Source of the DNA: Arctopsyche grandis | Taxonomy: Eukaryota > Arthropoda > Insecta > Trichoptera > Hydropsychidae | Assembly (NCBI RefSeq): GCF_051622035.1 | Contig: NC_135357.1 | Location: 19,155,256-19,219,255, forward strand | Reading direction: 5' to 3' | DNA length: 64,000 nt | Part shown: positions 49,301-61,638 of the stretch, one piece after another | Layout of the letters: each line of letters starts with the position of its first letter | How positions within the stretch are numbered: position 1 is the first letter of the stretch | Notes under the pieces: model-generated | The model's database searches: none | Seen by the model: the letters and a program-made list of their open reading frames with translations, nothing else | Told to the model about the DNA's origin: nothing | Made by a program: the position numbers and the translations under genes

Positions 49301-50659
49301 GAGTCGGTAACTTTTGATCCGAGTCCACAGACTCGACTTTATCTTTAAAAACTTCTCATACTGCAATCGCATTATCACATAAAAATTGAAAAATAATGAT
49401 TCTATCATAAAGGCAAAAATTGAAGAAAAAAAAAACTCCATCATTATAACGCAAAAACTATACCGTGATTACTCGTTAGGTTAGTTTGATATAACAGCGA
49501 CTGGTTTATTGTCACTTAACAGGATGGATCCTAATAATCAAAATTGATTCAGTGGCTTATTTCCCAAGCCATTGCGCGACCAATCCAATCCTAGTCCACG
49601 CAAATTGTGCTTTTCATCCAGCGTCGCTCAATTAACTCGGATTATGTTACTCGCTTGAGTTATATTAATTACGTATTTATAAAAATAAAAATAGATTAAA
49701 TACAATTCAAGTAGAATCGCAATTGTGCAAACGCTTTTGAACAAGCAAATACAACACGAGAAAAATATAAGTAGTCGTTTATGTACATACATACATATGA
49801 TTATAAATAATTTTAATAAGTAAATCCACATTTCTCAACTTAGGATCACCAAATATTGGTACACTATCCCATGGTATTCAAATTTAGATAATAAGCATGT
49901 TCAGGAAATCCTTCAAAATTCCTGAAAGCCATTGTTAATTTATATTTATTTGCGAGAGATAATTTTTACATAATCATAAATATTATTTTAAATCTCGTTT
50001 TATCAATCAAAAATATCACCGATTACGCTTTGTGAATTCGATGATCTATGTATGATTGTTAATATTGAAAAGTTATAAATATTATATTTATTTTATTGCA
50101 ATTCATGATTACTTATTTCGTCTATTTTCTAGTTAATTATTTAATCTTTCTATAAAAAAATAAGGGGATATCTTACACAAGACACATGAAAAATAGTTAT
50201 AATGATAGATTTTCATTGTATATAATTTCAATGCTACATTTACGTATACAACTATAATGTTTTGAATGAGTCCTTTTGGTAGCTTGTAGTCATGATAATT
50301 AGATGACACCACTGTTAACATATATGTATATACGTACATATATGTAATTTTGAATAATAGATACACAATTTTATTCACTTGCGTATCGAAATAATTTAAA
50401 AGCAATAATTATGATTGAAATGTCTATAATTGGCCTATTTTCTGGGTAGTTCCCACAGTCGGCGTAGTAGTTATTTCCGCATAAGGTATACATATGTATG
50501 TATATTTGAACTGTAAAAAAATTATAATAACTGACGTTATAAAACAATTTTTGATGCGCAATAATGATACAAAAATTGCCAATTCATTTAATAAAAAAAA
50601 CACGTTTTTCTTGATCATATTAAACTACGCTTACATATTGAGCGTTCTCTATCATTCAT
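46381..50659. other. intergenic, no gene seen
   Basis: Over 4 kb without a convincing exon. It contains a duplicated ATATAAATAAAGCTGTGCAT (about 47313-47358), a repeat fragment with ATACCGGTACTACCGAAACC near 47742, the MITE remnant at about 48236-48292, and a hAT-like start at about 48711 (AGTGCTGGCCTTACACCCTA). The frames at 46936-47185 and 48382-48576 have no recognisable similarity. Confidence 0.45.
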
Positions 50660-51075
50660 AAAAGTTTTTTACTTTATTTACATGAGAAATCATGTAAATA
50701 AAGTGATCATGAGAAAATCCTAAATCGAGATTTAGACTGATTTGAACTAAGAATCGATAAAAAATGTGTGTGTAATTATATATGTCTGTTTATTTTGGAG
50801 ATAATTCGAATACAGTTGATCCTACCACAATGAAACTTAGCATCAGTTATTAAAATGTAATTTTTTTCATATTTTTAAGTTGATCGAAAGTGGTACCTCC
50901 CATTATAGGTTTCTTCTTTTTTATAAGTTCTTGGATTCAATTATCTCCTAAACCACACAACGGATTGAGCTGAAACAATTTACGTGTAATAGGTATAATA
51001 GATTTCATACATTAGTAATTTATAAATATTTTTATCTCAACCAGAAGTTGTAGTAGATATACTCAAGAGTTTCGG
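50660..51075 (-). repeat. (CA)n-bearing dispersed repeat, copy 4
   Basis: Decayed minus-strand copy: AAGAATCGATAAAAAATGTG, then GATCGAAAGTGGTACCTCCC and TTGGATTCAATTATCTCCTA, in the same order as at 35276-35880. The CA tract is reduced to a few units. Confidence 0.65.
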
Positions 51076-51201
51076 AATTTTTTTGAGTTTTTATATATAG
51101 TTGGCGTCATAAAATTAAATTATATTAATTTCTACTTCATAATGATCAACAAGTTATAAATTTGCATATAAATTCAAAAGGGTTCAATGTAATCATATTA
51201 C

Positions 51202-51331
<130 letters not shown>

Positions 51332-51763
51332 TGTATATGCTAACATTGTTTAAAAGTTCTGTCTTCGTATTATGCGGAAATAGTGTAAAACGTTCTTGAA
51401 ATACATATAAAATTACATATGTAAAATATGGATAAAATTGAAAAGTAATCAACAATAAATTCGCATCTACTGTAAATAGATTATTGCCTATTGGGCGGAA
51501 GGAAATGGATTCATTCAGTTAATCGACCAAAAAAACACTAATTATCATTTTTTTCCACTAAATAAAACACAAAGAATTTAAAATTAAATTAATATTATAT
51601 CAAATCTTATTATATCTTACACGGCCTGAAATACATACAGGCGCAACCACTCCCTCCTCACATTTTTTGAAAATAAAAAAAGCGAAACTCTTTAAAATCT
51701 TTTTTGCGTTCCTTAAATTTGCGGAAATAGGGTTAGTGTATATGTTACAGTAGAAGTGTATCT

Positions 51764-52230
51764 TCCAGTTGTAATATATTTTGACTAGATGGAATATATT
51801 CCATCTAACCTGGTCCCAACGTCCGTTATAGTTTAAGTATGTTTTCAGTTTTACTCAGTTGTGTCACCTTAATGGTTTCCATGGGTTTCCGGAAACCCGT
51901 TGTTAAAAATCAAAAGTTTCCGAATACCCGCTAGAAATCTAAAAATTCATATAATTTTTGTCAAACATTATACAAAACTTGAAAATTGTTTTGGACGGTT
52001 AAACTTCAAAAAGTTCACAGTCGATTACATAGCAGGTGAAGAAAAAATACCTTTTTTCGAAATATATATATATAAATTGAACAATTTTGAAACCCGTTGT
52101 TCCAAAATTGGGGTGACACCACTGGTTATACTATATTTTGACTAGTTGGAATATATTTCGTCTAACCAACGTAAGTTGATTTACATATATGGCGAATTAC
52201 ATTCCAACTGGTCAAAATATATTACAATTG
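51764..52230. mobile_element. inverted-repeat element, probable MITE
   Basis: GTTGTAATATATTTTGACTA at the left and the reverse complement of the right end (ATTGTAATATATTTTGACCA) are inverted repeats. An internal copy (TATATTTTGACTAGTTGGAA at about 52131) adds a third occurrence. Ends and class are uncertain. Confidence 0.5.
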
Positions 52231-52271
52231 AAAATACAGTTCAACTATGGTGCCAAGGGGTATACCTCACG

Positions 52272-52624
52272 GCACCGAAAGTGAAAAGGTCGAAAAAGCA
52301 AATATCGGATGGCAAAGATCGAAAAAAAAGGGTGTTTGGCAAACGGTACTATGTATATATAATATATATCAGTGGCATGCGGTGAAATTATCTCTCTTTT
52401 TGTCATACAGCCTTATTTAATGTGCGCGCGCAGGATACGGGAGGAAAAGCCTGTTCCTCTTGTCCCTGTACTATCCTGCTCGCGCATATTAAGTGAGGAT
52501 GTACGACGAGGGGAGAGAGAGTTTTACCGCACGCCACTGATATATATATATTAACCGTTTTTCATATGTATGCATGGTAAACGAACATTTTCAACTTTTT
52601 CACTGTCGACTTTTTACGGTCACC
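52272..52624. mobile_element. composite MITE, copy 2
   Basis: Second copy of the arrangement at 26529-26902: outer GCACCGAAAGTGAAAAGGTC and CGACTTTTTACGGTCACC, with the inner MITE at 52370-52539 (CAGTGGCATGCGGTGAAATT / CAGTGGCGTGCGGTAAAACT) flanked by ATATATAT on both sides. The inner element sits at the same point of the outer one in both copies. Confidence 0.8.
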
Positions 52625-53484
52625 CGGTGCCAAGTTAGGTGCAGAGGCTAGGCTTTCTGAAAACGTGACTCGATTAGTAAATTGAGTTGGAAAGTCACAT
52701 TTTTGTTTTTAACACATTCTTAGAGTTATCGTTATACGATATTCGTAATAAATTGCAAATACTAACGCATTATTGAATTCTAAAGCATTCGTAAAAATAT
52801 TGGAGCTGTCAAAACTCAACTGTATTACAACTGTCGCACATTGTTGAAAGAGTATTTGCGCTTGAAGAGATATAATTGAATTGAATATCTATAATTTTTA
52901 AGATTTAGGGGGGAGGGGGCTGGTGCCCCTATAGCTCTGGCTACGGCAATGTTTCTTTCTTAATATTAAGATTAGAAACATCATGTGGGCAAAAATATTT
53001 TTTTGAAACTATTTTTGATTATTGCCATTGATCAAATAACTGTTATATTATGTTATTATTCTGAAGCAGCTGTTTTTATAATGTTAATTTATTGAACAAG
53101 TTTTAAAAATGAAAACCAAAAACAAATTAATTGTACGACCCTGATGCATAAAAAGTTCGATTATTTGAATCAAACTCAACCTTCGATTATTTGAGTCTCT
53201 ATAATAGCAGATCAAGTTCAACTAATTGCTCTACTGTTAAGATGTTTGCAAGCAACTTTTACAAAATAAGCTAGTTAGTATTCGCAGAAGGCCGATAGTT
53301 AATTCTCTGTTTACAATGAACCAAGGACTTTTCTCAATTATAGTACAAAAAGGTTTCAAATCAAAGTTCAGAGATATCCCAAAAATTATGCATGATCAGC
53401 TTGAACATAATATAAAACATGTATGTATATGTATATGTACATACATGTATAATTATTGATCAAGACTTTTATTTTGATTATTAG
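52625..53484. other. upstream flank of the ebony coding region
   Basis: AT-rich, with TACATG tracts at about 53420-53450. It contains no coding exon. It is probably intronic for ebony, because TTTTGATTATTAG| at 53472-53484 is a good splice acceptor just before the start codon. Confidence 0.45.
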
Positions 53485-53496
53485 TAACATACCTCA

Positions 53497-56400
53497 ATGG
53501 GTTCGCTACCAGATCTATCAATTCTCAAAGGGGAAAAGAGGAATTTGGAAAAAAGGAAACTTCATGCATTATTCGAAGAGCGTTTACAAACTGTCAGCAA
53601 CAACAATGATATCGCCATTATATACAAAGGTAATATGACTTTTTTTTTTTTTGAGCATATAGATATTTTACAATGTGTATTTTATGTACGTATCTAAATA
53701 AAAATTAATGTTTCTATTAAATGTTTATTTGTCTATTATGCAAATTCAGTTTTTGACTTTGCATGAAGCCAAATCTCATGGTAACCAAGACTATAGACAG
53801 GTTTTGAAAAGAGTTCTTTGAAGATTTTTTTCTAGTTTAATCAGCCCTAGCAATGTTGGACGTCACAGTATCGTATATACGTACTAGTTATCGTAAAAAA
53901 ATATCACACCAATAAATTTTATTCAATAGTTATTTTAATATGGTTTATAGTACTATTTATCGAAGAACTGGACATATAAATATTTCGTGGAAACGGCGAG
54001 CCGGCGTCGAAACCCCTCAGAGCAAACAAATGGACTATGACTCATTGTTCATTATATAATGTTGTTTTATGTTTTTTCCTTATTATTTTTGTAAAAATAA
54101 TAATTTTAAATAAATTTCTGGCGGTAACAGAAAACACCGGGATCCCAGGATTAGAAGCCTTACTATGTACATACTTTCAATGCAGAATGGAAAGTTCTTG
54201 TATTTAAGTTAAAATTCGACCTCTTGTTAAGTAAACCAAAAGACCATTATCATTCGATATTTGTGAAATTGCCAAATTGAAAATTTCCCTGTTAGAGAAA
54301 TCATTATTTTATTTTTTCCATCTTTTATTTATTTTTAATATTATTCTGTCATCAATAGAGAACAATAATTCAACCCTAACTTATGGACAACTCAATGAAA
54401 CCTCTAATAAAGTGGCGAGATCGATTTTGAAGCAAGTAGTAGGAGACCATGCATTGGCAAATAATGATGGCGATTACATTGTGGCTGTATCCATGCTCCC
54501 TAGTGATAAGTAAACAATTATTTTATTAATGCAATTATTTTGATCAGTAAATACATATGTACATATATGCTACAACAAAAAAATCAATTTCAGATTGATC
54601 GTGACCTTATTAGCTATTTGGAAATGTGGAGCCGCATATTTACCATTAGATCCAACATTTCCAGAACAGAGAATAAAACATATTTTGAAAGAGTCTAAGC
54701 CTGTGCTAGTTATTCATGATGACACAGGTAAGAAAATACAATTAAATTTAATGAACCATCGTTCTAGAATTTTCATATGCATGTATAATATTGTCACAAA
54801 CTTTACAATCAACTTAAATTTTCATATACATATATAATACATTCTAAACTATTTCAGTTGATGCTAATTACTTCAACGCAAATCAAGCTATTTCTTACAA
54901 TAAACTAATGGATGAATCTGACAATCAGTCTGAAAGTAATGTTCCAGAAATTGAAAGTCTAACCCAAACAACAGAAAATTTGGCTATAGTTCTGTATACC
55001 TCAGGCAGCACGGGCATTCCCAAAGGTATAAATTTATAAAACAATATTAACTACGCTGATGTACTATTATAACATTAACTATTATGACAATAATATTTTA
55101 AGGTGTTCGCTTACCACATGACATAATATTGAATAGGCTGCAATGGCAATTTAATGAATTTCCTTATTCGAAAACTGAAAAGATCTGCATCTTTAAAACA
55201 GCTTTGACTTTCGTCGATTCAGTTTGCGAGATTTGGGGTCCACTTTTGAATGGATTGACTCTACTTGTCATTCCAAAACATATAACAAGAGATCCTCAAA
55301 AACTTGTTGATGAATTAAGTACATATAAGGTAAAAATCAATATGCACATATGTATTATATTTATATATGTACAGGGCCAGATTTAGATGATTTACCCTAG
55401 CTATTTAAAAGTGAGGCTTCCCAACTAAAAACGAGATATGTCCATGAAAATTGGTTCACACATATGTACTTTTTTTTAAATAGAAAACAATCAAATGGAT
55501 AACTTTTGGTATAACTGCATTTTTTTGTCTTAAACTTAATGAAAAAACGTTTTTCGTGATTGGTTGATAATTTTAAAAATGGATTTGTTGGGATTTAATA
55601 CTAAAAGTCACATATAATATTCGGAATAATCGTAAACTTCATTGAGATAAAATTAAAAAAAATATATTTCCTATGGTTGAATTTGATTGGTAAAATGTTG
55701 AATTTGGACTGTTACAATATTACAATTAAATATTTAAAGTTACGTAAAAGGTTGATAAAAATTTATAAATAACTAATTTTACTTCTCGATAATTGAAGAA
55801 TTTGCGATTATGTTTATACTTCTTTCGGGGCTTAAAATTTATTTTTCTTTGAATATTTATTTACTTTATATAAGAAATGATGACACATCTCGTTTGAAGG
55901 CCCCTGTATTTTGAGGCCCTAAGCTGAAGCTTTTTTAGTATATAGGTGAATCAGTATGTATATATGTTTAAATGTAATTTGATTTAAATTGACACATATG
56001 TATGGTTTAAATAAATTTATCAGATTGAACGGTTGGTTTTGGTGCCATCTCTACTACGATCACTTCTTATGTATCTTTCGTTAAACAACAACACATCAGC
56101 TTTGAGAAACTTGAAACTTTGGGTCAGTTCTGGAGAGCCGCTAGCGGTGTCCTTGGCAAAAGAATTTTTTCAATATTTTAGTGCCAAAGATGGTCATGTG
56201 CTATGCAACTTCTATGGTAGTACTGAAGTTATGGGAGACGTCACATATTATTCAATCAAAGGCGATGAATCATTGGAAGGATTTGAAAAGGTTCCAATTG
56301 GTAATAGTTCATTTTTTTAACACATACATTATGTGCATCCAACAATTATTTCGTGAACTTTATTTTTAATATTAAAATACATATTACAGGTTATCCGGTT

Positions 56401-58541
56401 GACAATACAATAATTTATCTATTGGATCAAGATTTAAGACCAGTATCTAATGATGAAAGTGGGGAACTTTGGGTCTCCGGCTGTAATTTAGCTGCAGGTT
56501 ACGTTAACGGAAGAGATCCTGATCGATTCATAGCAAACCCTTTAGCTGAGAGCTCTGGTATACTTTAAAAAATACATAACTACAGATAATTAATAAAAAG
56601 GCTCCGATATAATAAATTGGTATTTTTCATATGTCAGCATATTCAAGAATTTACCGAACTGGGGATTTTGCAAAAATTTATAAAGGCACACTTTTCTACG
56701 AGGGAAGAACAGATTCGCAAATTAAAATTCGTGGTCATCGTGTTGACCTTTCAGAAGTAGAAAAATCTGTCTTAGCAATTGATGGCATCGATAAAGGTTT
56801 AACACATTATTTGAATAAAAATAAATATAAACATTAAATAATCATAATAAATATTATGAATTTTGTCTTTTAGGCGTAGTTTTATGTTATAAAGCTGGAG
56901 AAATGGATCAAGCTCTTTTAGCATTCGTAACATCAGAACCGACAAGCAAGATGACTGGCCTCAAAGTTGAAAGTTTACTCCAGGACAAATTGGCCACATA
57001 TATGATACCCCAAGTACTCAATTAATTACTAGATTTATATAAAAAAAATTAAACAGGTTTTTAATCCATTTTAATCTACTCAGGTAATAATATTGGACAA
57101 TATTCCACTTTTGGTCAACGGAAAAGTTGACAGGCAATCATTATTGAAAATGTATGAAAACACTAACAACAATGGTAATAATCAAAGATCAATTCTAATA
57201 TGATAATAATCAATTACATTAGTATAAGCGTTGATAGACTTATATTTTTATATTCAGATGATTCATCTATAATTCTTGACATCGACTATACTAACATCCC
57301 CAAGTCGAAAATGACCGCAGCAGAAGTTCTTTTCCATACAGTGGGATCAGTGATAGGAAGATCTACTAGAAATACACTTTCAGTAAAATCTAACTATTAT
57401 GAATTGGGAGGGAATTCGTTAAATTCCATTTACACAATAACTCAACTGAAAAAACAGGGATATCTCATAGGTAATAATTAAGAGGCCAAATTTTCAAAAT
57501 GAGAAAAAATATCACCATTATTTAATACATATGAAAATATATTTACTTATAGGTATAACTGATTTCATAATGGCAAAAAATTTGGGTGAAGTTTTAAATA
57601 AAATGTGTTCCGATGATAATCAATCACAAATAAATATGGAAGCAGCAAATTATGTCTCGGAAACATTAAATAACGAACACAAAAAGGATGGATTAAGGTA
57701 TTTATTACAAACAGTAACGATTATATTACTTAAAGTAAAATATGTAATACAATTACAATTTGTCTATACAGTATGATCGTGTCCAGTTTTTACGAAAAAG
57801 CAGACTTAGAACATTGGCTTAAGCCTGAAATCAAAGAATGCGATTACAATGACTTATTGAATGATACTTGGAAAATACTAGTGGACAAAGGTCTAAGTTT
57901 TATCGTACGAGACCAAAATTCAAAACCAATTGCTATTGCACTGAACGTTGACGTGAGAGACGAAGCTGATATTACTATTGAAGCTGAAAACGCTCTCGTC
58001 ATTATTTTTGAATTTCTTGAACATGTAGAAGGTTCAGTTAGGTAAATAATTAAAAAATATATATATAATCATTATATACTCTAATATGATGTAAATATAC
58101 CTACATAATATATACTTCAATGTATATTATCAATTATAGGGAACAACACCTTCCACAAGAGAAAGGAAAAATCGTCCACTCGTTTATGATGGCCACTCAC
58201 CAGGAACTTACAGCGCAAGAAAATATAGCTGTAATACAATTTATGGAAGAAGAACTTGTTCAGATTGCAAAGAAAAAAGGTTACATTGGAATATTTACAA
58301 CAAACACAAGTCCCTTGACACAGGTAAAAGATTGACATTATTTGAATATATTCTAAGATCTAAAGAGCCATTGATATAATTGATAAATTTACGTTTATAG
58401 CAACTTGGATCTGATATACTAGGCTACGAGACACTACTAGACTATCAAGTAAATCAGTTTGTGAGTTCAACTGGACGTACACCATTTGCTAAAGCGCCAG
58501 ATTCTCAGCGAGCTCTCGTTTGTTTAAAAAAATTCTCTTGA
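53497..58541 (+). CDS. e: ebony, beta-alanyl-amine synthase (NRPS-like), complete
   Basis: Fifteen coding exons: 53497-53629, 54359-54509, 54594-54727, 54858-55025, 55103-55329, 56024-56300, 56390-56557, 56638-56796, 56874-57013, 57084-57174, 57258-57470, 57553-57697, 57772-58041, 58140-58323, 58401-58541. All introns are GT-AG, the frame is unbroken, and the product is 866 aa (Drosophila Ebony is 879). The N-terminus [12 protein letters not shown] matches Ebony. Adenylation domain: [10 protein letters not shown] at 187-196, NFYGSTE at 333-339, YRTGD at 425-429, [15 protein letters not shown] at 442-456 and the lysine of NGKVDR at 533. Carrier domain: ELGGNSLNS with the phosphopantetheine serine at 603. 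The C-terminal amine-selecting domain (about 660-866) is complete. Known role: couples beta-alanine to dopamine for tan cuticle and to histamine in glia. Intron 1 and intron 5 carry transposon fragments. Confidence 0.97.
53966..54162. repeat. transposon fragment in ebony intron 1
   Basis: Matches 34633-34873, the right part of the element at 33445: CGTGGAAACGGCGAGCCGGC, AATGGACTATGACTCATTG and AACACCGGGATCCCAGGATT are shared in order. The left half of the element is missing. Confidence 0.65.
55376..55937. repeat. hAT-like insertion in ebony intron 5
   Basis: Intron 5 (55330-56023) is 694 bp, while most other ebony introns are 70-130 bp. Within it, CAGGGCCAGATTTAGATGAT at 55374 has the CAGGGCC start common among hAT elements, and GGCCCCTGTATTTTGAGGCC lies near 55900. 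The end and target duplication are not clear, so the boundaries are approximate. Confidence 0.45.
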
Positions 58542-58912
58542 AGCGTACTAAGGATTATTATTATTTATTTTTGTAATTAGATTAATGTTTAGTAGTATAT
58601 TATATTAATTAATATAAGTTGTTAATTATTTAGGTTAAATAAATGTAAAAATCTAAATATGTATGAACATGGATGTGATTAAAAGCTTTCAGAGGTTTGT
58701 CCAACACAAAATGTATAACATTATTTTTTAAATCAATTATTTAGTTTATTTAAATTAAATTATAGAAAAATATTATAGATTATTATATTTCCCCATGACT
58801 ACCAATTCCTAAAATTTGTATTTTTATATTATTCAGAACATTCTAAATAATACGATCATTTGAAAAATGCGAATCAAAATAACTAATATGGAAATACCAA
58901 TTTTTGAAAATC

Positions 58913-59140
58913 AATGGTTCGGTGATTACTCGTCAAATGTGAACCGGTCACAAGACAACCGGTCGCTCTAGATTGGTAACGTGATCACCCGTCACACCCT
59001 AAAATCGGCTAATCAGTTTACTCGTGACCGATTTTAGGGTGTGACCAGTTTTAGTGTGACGGGTGATCACGTGTGACCGATCTAGCGCGACCGGTTGTCC
59101 TGTGACTGGTTTACATATGACTAGTAGTCCGTTTACCAAA
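58913..59140. mobile_element. foldback element between ebony and the CFAP58-like frame
   Basis: Two arms of about 100 bp are imperfect reverse complements. Both contain GACAACCGGTCG in opposite orientation, and the palindromic centre lies near 59020. Short GGTCACA / TGTGACC units repeat within the arms, for example ACCCTAAAATCGG and its complement. A transcript would form a long hairpin. No coding sequence. Confidence 0.8.
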
Positions 59141-59399
59141 TCAATATATAATATACTCGATTACCATGGAGACGGTTGTTAAAGATCAACCTGTTTGTTG
59201 TGATATCATACTTAAGGTGAACGGGAAAATTCTAAAAGGCAGTTAATATTCATTCCTCATAAATTACAAATCTGCATTAAATTTATTTCAATCGACGCAT
59301 AAAGCATCTTTTTTAAAATCATATCTCTTCTATATATTGAAAGATAGGTGTAATTTTATTTTTATTCTAATCGTCATTCATAACTGCATTTACTTGAAA

Positions 59400-61638
59400 A
59401 TGAATAAAAAACTTGGAGACATGATCGCTGAACGAGACATTCTTGGATCTCAGTTGGTTAAGAAGAACGATGAGTTAACACTGCAAGATTCAAAAATCAA
59501 ACTCCTGCAAGTACTCTTAGATACAAGTAAATATAATATAATAAATACTATAAACCAAATTGACCGTCATATTCACACCTCCGAATCTCCTTCAAGGAGA
59601 AAAACAATATGAGCAACGTTTGGACGATATAAGATTACTAAAACTAGAAATACAAAGACTGCAGCAAGAAAAAACATTACTAAGTAAAGGCGTTGAAAAC
59701 ATGACAGACCTTCGACTTGAAGTAAGCTCAAAATATAACAATGCGATCTAATACACGTTCATTTAATGTACATAAATATCATTATAGGTTTTTAATTTGG
59801 AGCGAGAATTAAACCGCGAACGACTGCGCTCCAGAGCTCTGGAAGAAGCAATTGAGACGCCACAAAATATCCATCGGTGGCGCAAACTTGAAGACACCGA
59901 CCCTTCAGCTCTGGAATTATTAGACCAAATACACATGCTTCAAAAGTGTGCTAATTTATATAGCGCATACAAATATATATACAGTGTACTCTCTATTATC
60001 CAGACTAATAATGGGGAAGGAGGGCACGGATAATTGAAAAACATACATACATATATAATCTGAACTATTACTCTTTATTTCGTTTTAAAATACATTTAAC
60101 ATATTTTTATAATGCAGGCAACAGACTTAAAAGTTTAATACGCATTATTTATAAAGATAATCTGTTGTTTTTGTACGTTTTTGATCATTTTCTTTTAATA
60201 AGTTTCTTACATATATCGATATAATTTTCCTAAGTTATTATACTGTTAAATTCAAGTCGATCACGTCAATAGATTTTCAACAGAAATTAATGTCGTATTG
60301 TGACTAATGTAACTGATAAATTCTCGTTTGCTTTAGCGATATCTTCAAAGCTCCGTAGATTTACCATTAATTCAAATTGTTAATATATTTCACTTACTTC
60401 TGGTTCATTAGAATCGATTAAAGGCGAAAACACACTAAGTGGTGCGTGGTACTTTAGATACTTTTAAACATGTTAAAAAAAGCACCACCACTAGCCCATA
60501 TACATGGTACACAGTCCCAAAAATCACCCCCTGGAGTGTTTTCGGTGATATTTTATCCTTGCTTGACAGTGATTGAAAATGGTGAATCCCATATTTGAAG
60601 AAATGTGCAAGAAACTTGGTTGCTTACACATGCAACCTACCAAAAATATGCATTCTGCACGTGCAAGTACACCCGAATTCGGTTTGGGGAACACCCACTG
60701 TTTACGGTTACAGTGGAAAGCCAAGGACGCGTGACGTCCCATACCACTCAGTGTGTTTTCGCCCTAAATCTCTTTCTCCACAATAGAATGAATGTTACTG
60801 GTATTACTTTAGACAGAAATTGAATTATCCATATATAGGAGCAAGTGTTGTTACTTTTGTTAATAAGGGAACAAGAAGACTGGATGATAACATTTTTTTG
60901 TAGATGAATTAACTTTGATTCATTGCTTGGATTAAAGACCGTAAAAATATTGCTAAATATAAAGCAGTCATTCGTTTTCAACATGCGATTATTCTATTAA
61001 AAATATAATTTTTAATTAATGCACGGCTAATCGAGAGTATACTCTATGTATATATACACTTACATATATAGGTATAAAAGTATTATTAATCCATATTTTC
61101 CAGACAATCACTCAATAAATCACAAAAGTTGAAGGAACTTCAAGCCATGCAGCACGAAACACCAAAAAACGTCGACTTAGATGTCTTGGATAAGAAAGTT
61201 CGATCAACTTTCAAACTGAATATAAAAATATAATATTGTAAATAATATATTTTTATAATAATATATGTATGTGTATTTTCAGGCGGAATTGAGCAAATTA
61301 AAAAAAAAATTAATGGTTAAAGATGAAAAGTTAAGAGCAATCACAGCAGGTATTTTTCATGTTCTAGATTAAATTCGTGATTGAAGTATGGTGAAATAAA
61401 CAATTAATTTTCAGAACTTCGAATGCGAGAAGCTCAAGTAGATGAATACAAACAAAATAAATTGAAATTAAATGGAAGGCACAGTAAGAATTTTTCTGAG
61501 CAAAAGAAATCAAAAAAATCTTCTGAAGACAAGAGATCACAATCAGCACCTCAAAATTGCGCAGAATATCAACAGCAGAACACTCCGGGCAAAACACTAG
61601 GTGGTGGATACAAAATGTGTCCAAAAAGCAGCAAGTAG
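59400..61638 (+). CDS. CFAP58-like protein, C-terminal part only (264 aa)
   Basis: Exons as read: 59400-59526, 59597-59721, 59788-59945, 61104-61197, 61283-61349 and 61415-61638, totalling 795 nt with no stop. The sequence is coiled coil and matches the later part of cilia- and flagella-associated protein 58: IAERDILGSQLVKKNDELTL, EQRLDDIRLLKLEIQRL, LNRERLRSRALEEAI, HRWRKLEDTDPSALEL and LRMREAQVDEYK. Full CFAP58 is about 870 aa; its first two-thirds are not in this window between ebony and here, and a central conserved piece after the HRWRKLE block also seems absent. The start ATG at 59400 is my choice of first in-frame Met; no acceptor is obvious before it. The donor after 61197 (AAA|GTTCGA) is weak. 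It could be a truncated duplicate, a gene whose 5' exons lie beyond ebony, or a young pseudogene. CFAP58 acts in sperm flagella. Confidence 0.65.
60422..60764. mobile_element. PIF/Harbinger-like MITE in the CFAP58-like intron (343 bp)
   Basis: Inverted ends AGGCGAAAACACACTAAGTG and, as reverse complement of the right end, GGGCGAAAACACACTGAGTG; TAA flanks both sides (60419-60421 and 60765-60767). A 3-bp TAA duplication fits PIF/Harbinger. It explains part of the 1.16-kb intron between 59945 and 61104. Confidence 0.75.
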
